The notes under the pieces: model-generated
What the model was told of the DNA's origin: nothing
What the model saw: the letters and a program-made list of their open reading frames with translations, nothing else
Database searches by the model: none
Assembly: GCA_015067175.1 (NCBI GenBank)
Contig: SVMX01000012.1
Coordinates: forward strand, 1 to 43,155
DNA length: 43,155 nucleotides
Origin: Oscillospiraceae bacterium
GTDB taxonomy: Bacteria; Bacillota; Clostridia; Oscillospirales; Ruminococcaceae
Reading direction: 5' to 3'
Part shown: positions 40,832-43,155 of the stretch, piece by piece
Layout of the letters: each line of letters begins with the position of its first letter
How positions within the stretch are numbered: position 1 is the stretch's first letter
Translations under genes and position numbers: made by a program

Positions 40832-41218
40832 ATGTCGATAAAAGCTAACAATCTCAAGCTTTTTCGCAAGAAAAGCGGATTTACTCAGGAGGAAATTGCC
40901 GAAAAGCTGGGCGTTTCACGTCAGGCTGTTGCAAAATGGGAAAACGGCGACACCACTCCCGACATCGAATTTTGTATGGAGCTTGCAGAACTTTACGGCA
41001 CAACAATGGACGCGCTTTTCTGCAACCAATACCTTGATGATGATACGCAGGACGGAAAGCACGCATTCGGTATTGCAAAAGTAAACGACAAGGGACAGAT
41101 AACGCTTCCCAAAAAAGCAAGAGAATTATTCAACATCAATGTGGGCGACTCACTGCTTATCCTCGGCGAGGAAGGCAGAGGCATCGCAATAGTAAACCTC
41201 GGCGATATGCCGACGTAA
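40832..41218 (+). CDS. XRE helix-turn-helix fused to an AbrB/SpoVT-like domain
   Basis: The product has 128 residues. Residues about 5-62 are a Cro/C1 helix-turn-helix (LFRKKSGFTQEEIAEKLG, VSRQAVAKWENGD). Residues about 78-124 are a swapped-hairpin AbrB domain (GIAKVNDKGQITLPKKAREL, FNINVGDSLLILGEEGRGIA). Both parts can bind DNA, so the dimer may read a composite operator. AGGTGATGA precedes the ATG. It begins 20 nt before an ABC-2 exporter pair, so it likely regulates that operon. An upstream TAGAAA-17-TATACT is a weak promoter candidate (about 40785-40813). Confidence 0.9.
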   Translation: MSIKANNLKLFRKKSGFTQEEIAEKLGVSRQAVAKWENGDTTPDIEFCMELAELYGTTMDALFCNQYLDDDTQDGKHAFGIAKVNDKGQITLPKKARELFNINVGDSLLILGEEGRGIAIVNLGDMPT

Positions 41219-41238
41219 TGACATTTTGGAGGTAATCT

Positions 41239-41976
41239 ATGAAAGCAGTTGAGGCTGTAGCGCTTACTAAAAAATACAAGACCAAGACCGCAGTTGACGG
41301 CATAAGCTTTCACGTTGACGAAGGCGAGCTGTTCGCGCTGCTTGGCGTAAACGGCGCAGGTAAAACTACAACTATCCGTATGCTGTGCTGTCTGTCTACC
41401 CCCACATCGGGAAATGCAGTTATATGCGGCCATGATACAATAAAAGAAAGCGAAAATGTAAAGCAGATAATCGGTATTTCACCACAGGATACCGCGATAG
41501 CTGAAAATCTCACTATTCGCGAAAATCTCGCTCTTGTTACTAAAATATACGGCTTTTCCAAGGAGAAATGCGAAGCTAAGGTCGAGGAGATGATAAAACT
41601 CTTTGATATGGACGAGGTTCAGAATGACCGTGCAAAGACGCTTTCGGGCGGCTGGAAGCGCAAGCTTTCAATTGCAATGGCGCTTATCTCGGAGCCTAAG
41701 GTGCTGTTTCTTGACGAACCTACGCTCGGACTTGACGTTCTCGCACGCCGCGAGCTTTGGCGCGCAATAGAGTCGCTTAAAGGCAAGATAACGATAATCC
41801 TCACCACTCACTATATGGAGGAGGCTGAAAGCCTTTCCGACCGCATTGCAATAATGCTTAAAGGAAAGATATCAGCAATAGGAACTCTCTCCGAAATAGA
41901 AGCCATCGCAGGCGAAGAGGGACTTGAAGCCTCATTCGTTAAAATTGCAGAAATGACAGAAAAGGGGGAATTATAA
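41239..41976 (+). CDS. ABC-2 type transporter, ATP-binding protein
   Basis: The product has 245 residues. Walker A is GVNGAGKTT, the Q-loop lies in ISPQDTAIAENLTIRENL, the signature is LSGGWKRKLSIAMAL, Walker B is VLFLDEPTLGLD, and the H-loop is in LTTHYMEEAE. The signature W in place of Q/M is common in this DRA/drug-exporter family. GGAGG lies 8 nt before the ATG. Its stop overlaps the permease start by one base (TAATG). It energises the adjacent permease. Confidence 0.94.
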   Translation: MKAVEAVALTKKYKTKTAVDGISFHVDEGELFALLGVNGAGKTTTIRMLCCLSTPTSGNAVICGHDTIKESENVKQIIGISPQDTAIAENLTIRENLALVTKIYGFSKEKCEAKVEEMIKLFDMDEVQNDRAKTLSGGWKRKLSIAMALISEPKVLFLDEPTLGLDVLARRELWRAIESLKGKITIILTTHYMEEAESLSDRIAIMLKGKISAIGTLSEIEAIAGEEGLEASFVKIAEMTEKGEL

Positions 41977-42743
41977 TGCAGCGCTGTTTAGCTTTTGCCG
42001 ACCGTAATCTTAAGGAGCTTCTGCGTGACCCGCTGAGCTACATATTCTGCCTTGGATTTCCGCTGATAATGCTAGTTGTTATGACTCTTGTTGATTCAAG
42101 CATTCCCGCCGAAGCAAACATGACGATATTCAACATCAACAATCTCGGCCCCGGTATCGCAGTGTTCGGACTTGCATTTGTAATGCTGTTCACCTGCCTT
42201 AATGTTTCAAAGGATCGCTCAGGCTCGTTCCTGGTAAGACTTTACGCATCTCCCATGAGATCGTCTGATTTTATCCTCGGCTACATTCTTCCTGCATTTA
42301 TCCTGACCTTAGTGCAGATGGTGATAACCTTTGTATGCTCTGTTGTCATCGGTCTTATTACAGGCACTTCACTCAATATCCTCGGCTGCCTTATCGCAGT
42401 TATCGCTTTGATACCGCTTGCAGTGCTGTTCATTTCATTCGGACTGCTGTTCGGAACACTGTTCAGCGAAAAGGCTTCCCCGGGTCTTTGCTCTATCATC
42501 ATCTCGCTGTCTGCTTTCCTTGGCGGTATTTGGTTCGATTGCGCTGCCACGGGAGGAGTTATGCTGGACATATGCAATGTTCTGCCTTTCTACCACGGCA
42601 CCAAAGCCGCAAGAGCCGCAGTTGCAATGGATTTCAGCGGAGATTTTTGGCTGGATATCGCGATTACCGCAGCGTATGCACTCATAGTCACCGTTGCTTC
42701 TATTCTACTGTTCAAGCGCAAGATGAAAGCAGATCTCAGCTAA
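41976..42743 (+). CDS. ABC-2 type transporter, permease
   Basis: The product has 255 residues with six predicted membrane helices. The N-terminus, RNLKELLRDPLSYIFCLGFP, and the later FLGGIWFD region fit the ABC2_membrane family of drug or lipid exporters. It probably forms a dimer served by the upstream ATPase. The exported compound is unknown. No clear terminator follows; an AT-rich stretch and a GGCATT/AATGCC hairpin (42773-42792) lie between the stop and the IS remnant. Confidence 0.9.
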   Translation: MQRCLAFADRNLKELLRDPLSYIFCLGFPLIMLVVMTLVDSSIPAEANMTIFNINNLGPGIAVFGLAFVMLFTCLNVSKDRSGSFLVRLYASPMRSSDFILGYILPAFILTLVQMVITFVCSVVIGLITGTSLNILGCLIAVIALIPLAVLFISFGLLFGTLFSEKASPGLCSIIISLSAFLGGIWFDCAATGGVMLDICNVLPFYHGTKAARAAVAMDFSGDFWLDIAITAAYALIVTVASILLFKRKMKADLS

Positions 42744-42804
42744 ATAATAAAGTAATATTATTAAAACAAAACGGCATTGTTATTGAAATGCCCCAAAAAG
42801 ATAG

Positions 42805-43028
42805 TGGACTGAACCACTTTGTGCAGACAGCACAAAAAAGCCCCTAAGGTATAATCAAGCAATGAACTGGCATCGCTTCTGAAGCGGTGTCAGTTTTGAT
42901 TTTAGCTGAATCCTTTCGTTGTTATAAAACCAAATATAATCATCAATAAGACGACGAGCCTGAGAAAAAGATTCGATTTTTTGACGATAGATACATTCAG
43001 TTTTGAGAATAGAAAAGAAATTTTCAGC
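42805..43028 (-). mobile_element. IS3-family insertion sequence remnant (right end only)
   Basis: From the outer end TGGACTGAACCACTTTGTGC (42805-42824) inward, the fragment carries the 3' part of an IS3-type OrfB and stops abruptly at about 43028, where unrelated integrase sequence begins. Only about 224 bp of a normal 1.2-1.5 kb element remains. Confidence 0.75.
42855..43028 (-). pseudogene. IS3-family transposase OrfB, C-terminal fragment
   Basis: A 57-residue fragment ends at the stop 42857-42855. AENFFSILKTECIY holds the last glutamate of the DDE triad; it is followed by the usual ARRLIDDYIWFYNNERIQL and LTPLQKR. The frame is cut at AENFF, and upstream codons soon reach a stop, so the gene is dead here. 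Confidence 0.8.
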
Positions 43029-43155
43029 TATCGACGACTATATTGACGGCAAAGAGGTCATAATTGCGGAGGATAAGCTGAAAAATGCGTCCAGCCGAAG
43101 AACTCTACCGCTTATTCCGCATATAGAAAAGCTCCTGCTGGAAGAAAAGCAGAAG
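43029..43155 (+). pseudogene. Tyrosine recombinase (phage/ICE integrase) fragment, partial at both ends
   Basis: The plus-strand frame from about 43031 reads IDDYIDGKEVIIAEDKLKN, then SSRRTLPLIPHIEKLL, and runs off the window. This matches the start of the catalytic domain of Tn916/phage-type integrases (K-x-K-x-S-S-x-R-T-L-P-L). The N-terminal arm and SAM-like domains are replaced by the IS3 remnant. The rest lies outside the window. Confidence 0.75.

Overview
The window reads as a chromosomal segment of a spore-forming, low-to-mid GC Firmicute, most likely a gut or rumen Oscillospiraceae (Ruminococcus-like). The basis is strong AGGAGG-type ribosome sites, consensus sigma-A promoters with 16-17 bp spacers, a gerA-type germination operon, a T-box leader, a PyrR attenuator, a DUF1292 protein, a BspA-like surface protein and FapA. 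The genus is an inference; no rRNA or tRNA gene is present to confirm it.

Left edge (1-3.7 kb), accessory. The 3' end of an IS30-family transposase with its terminal repeat abuts a large open frame that has lost its 5' end. That frame resembles the helical sensor part of a STAND/NACHT-type NTPase. It is followed by a lone, C-terminally shortened phage capsid-like gene with its own leader hairpins and terminator.

Metabolic blocks (3.7-19.2 kb). On the minus strand lies a TIM-barrel/acyl-CoA synthetase fusion controlled by a complete T-box leader whose specifier reads best as CUC (Leu). Next come an XRE regulator - GH2 glycosidase - radical SAM operon and glutamine synthetase. An unusual minus-strand transcript follows, with 55-nt spaced start-site repeats and a decayed small gene, then DUF1292, a probable 6S RNA, a secreted leucine-rich/FN3 protein, metA (acetyl-specific by residue 111), a zinc-ribbon membrane protein with APAPVA repeats, and FapA.

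Pyrimidine operon (19.3-30.0 kb, minus). A sigma-A promoter and PyrR attenuator precede pyrR-pyrC-pyrF-carA-carB-[membrane protein]-pyrK-pyrD-NUDIX-ruvX. Together these genes cover carbamoyl phosphate synthesis, dihydroorotase, dihydroorotate oxidation and OMP decarboxylation. pyrB and pyrE are missing from the cluster. A strongly structured intergenic repeat lies after carB.

Right part (30.1-42.7 kb). It holds gerA-gerB-gerC with a possible forespore promoter, a divergent HAD phosphatase with an AT-rich zinc-ribbon membrane protein, a marR-ABC-ABC multidrug-type operon, an AlkA-like glycosylase with a YkgJ protein, and an XRE-AbrB fusion regulator in front of an ABC-2 exporter.

Right edge (42.8-43.2 kb). 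A truncated IS3-family remnant joins directly to a fragment of a tyrosine recombinase, so both ends of the window lie in mobile DNA.

The most promising item for new biology is the T-box-controlled fusion. A leucine-responsive acyl-CoA ligase would fit activation of isovalerate for leucine synthesis by reductive carboxylation, as known in ruminococci.
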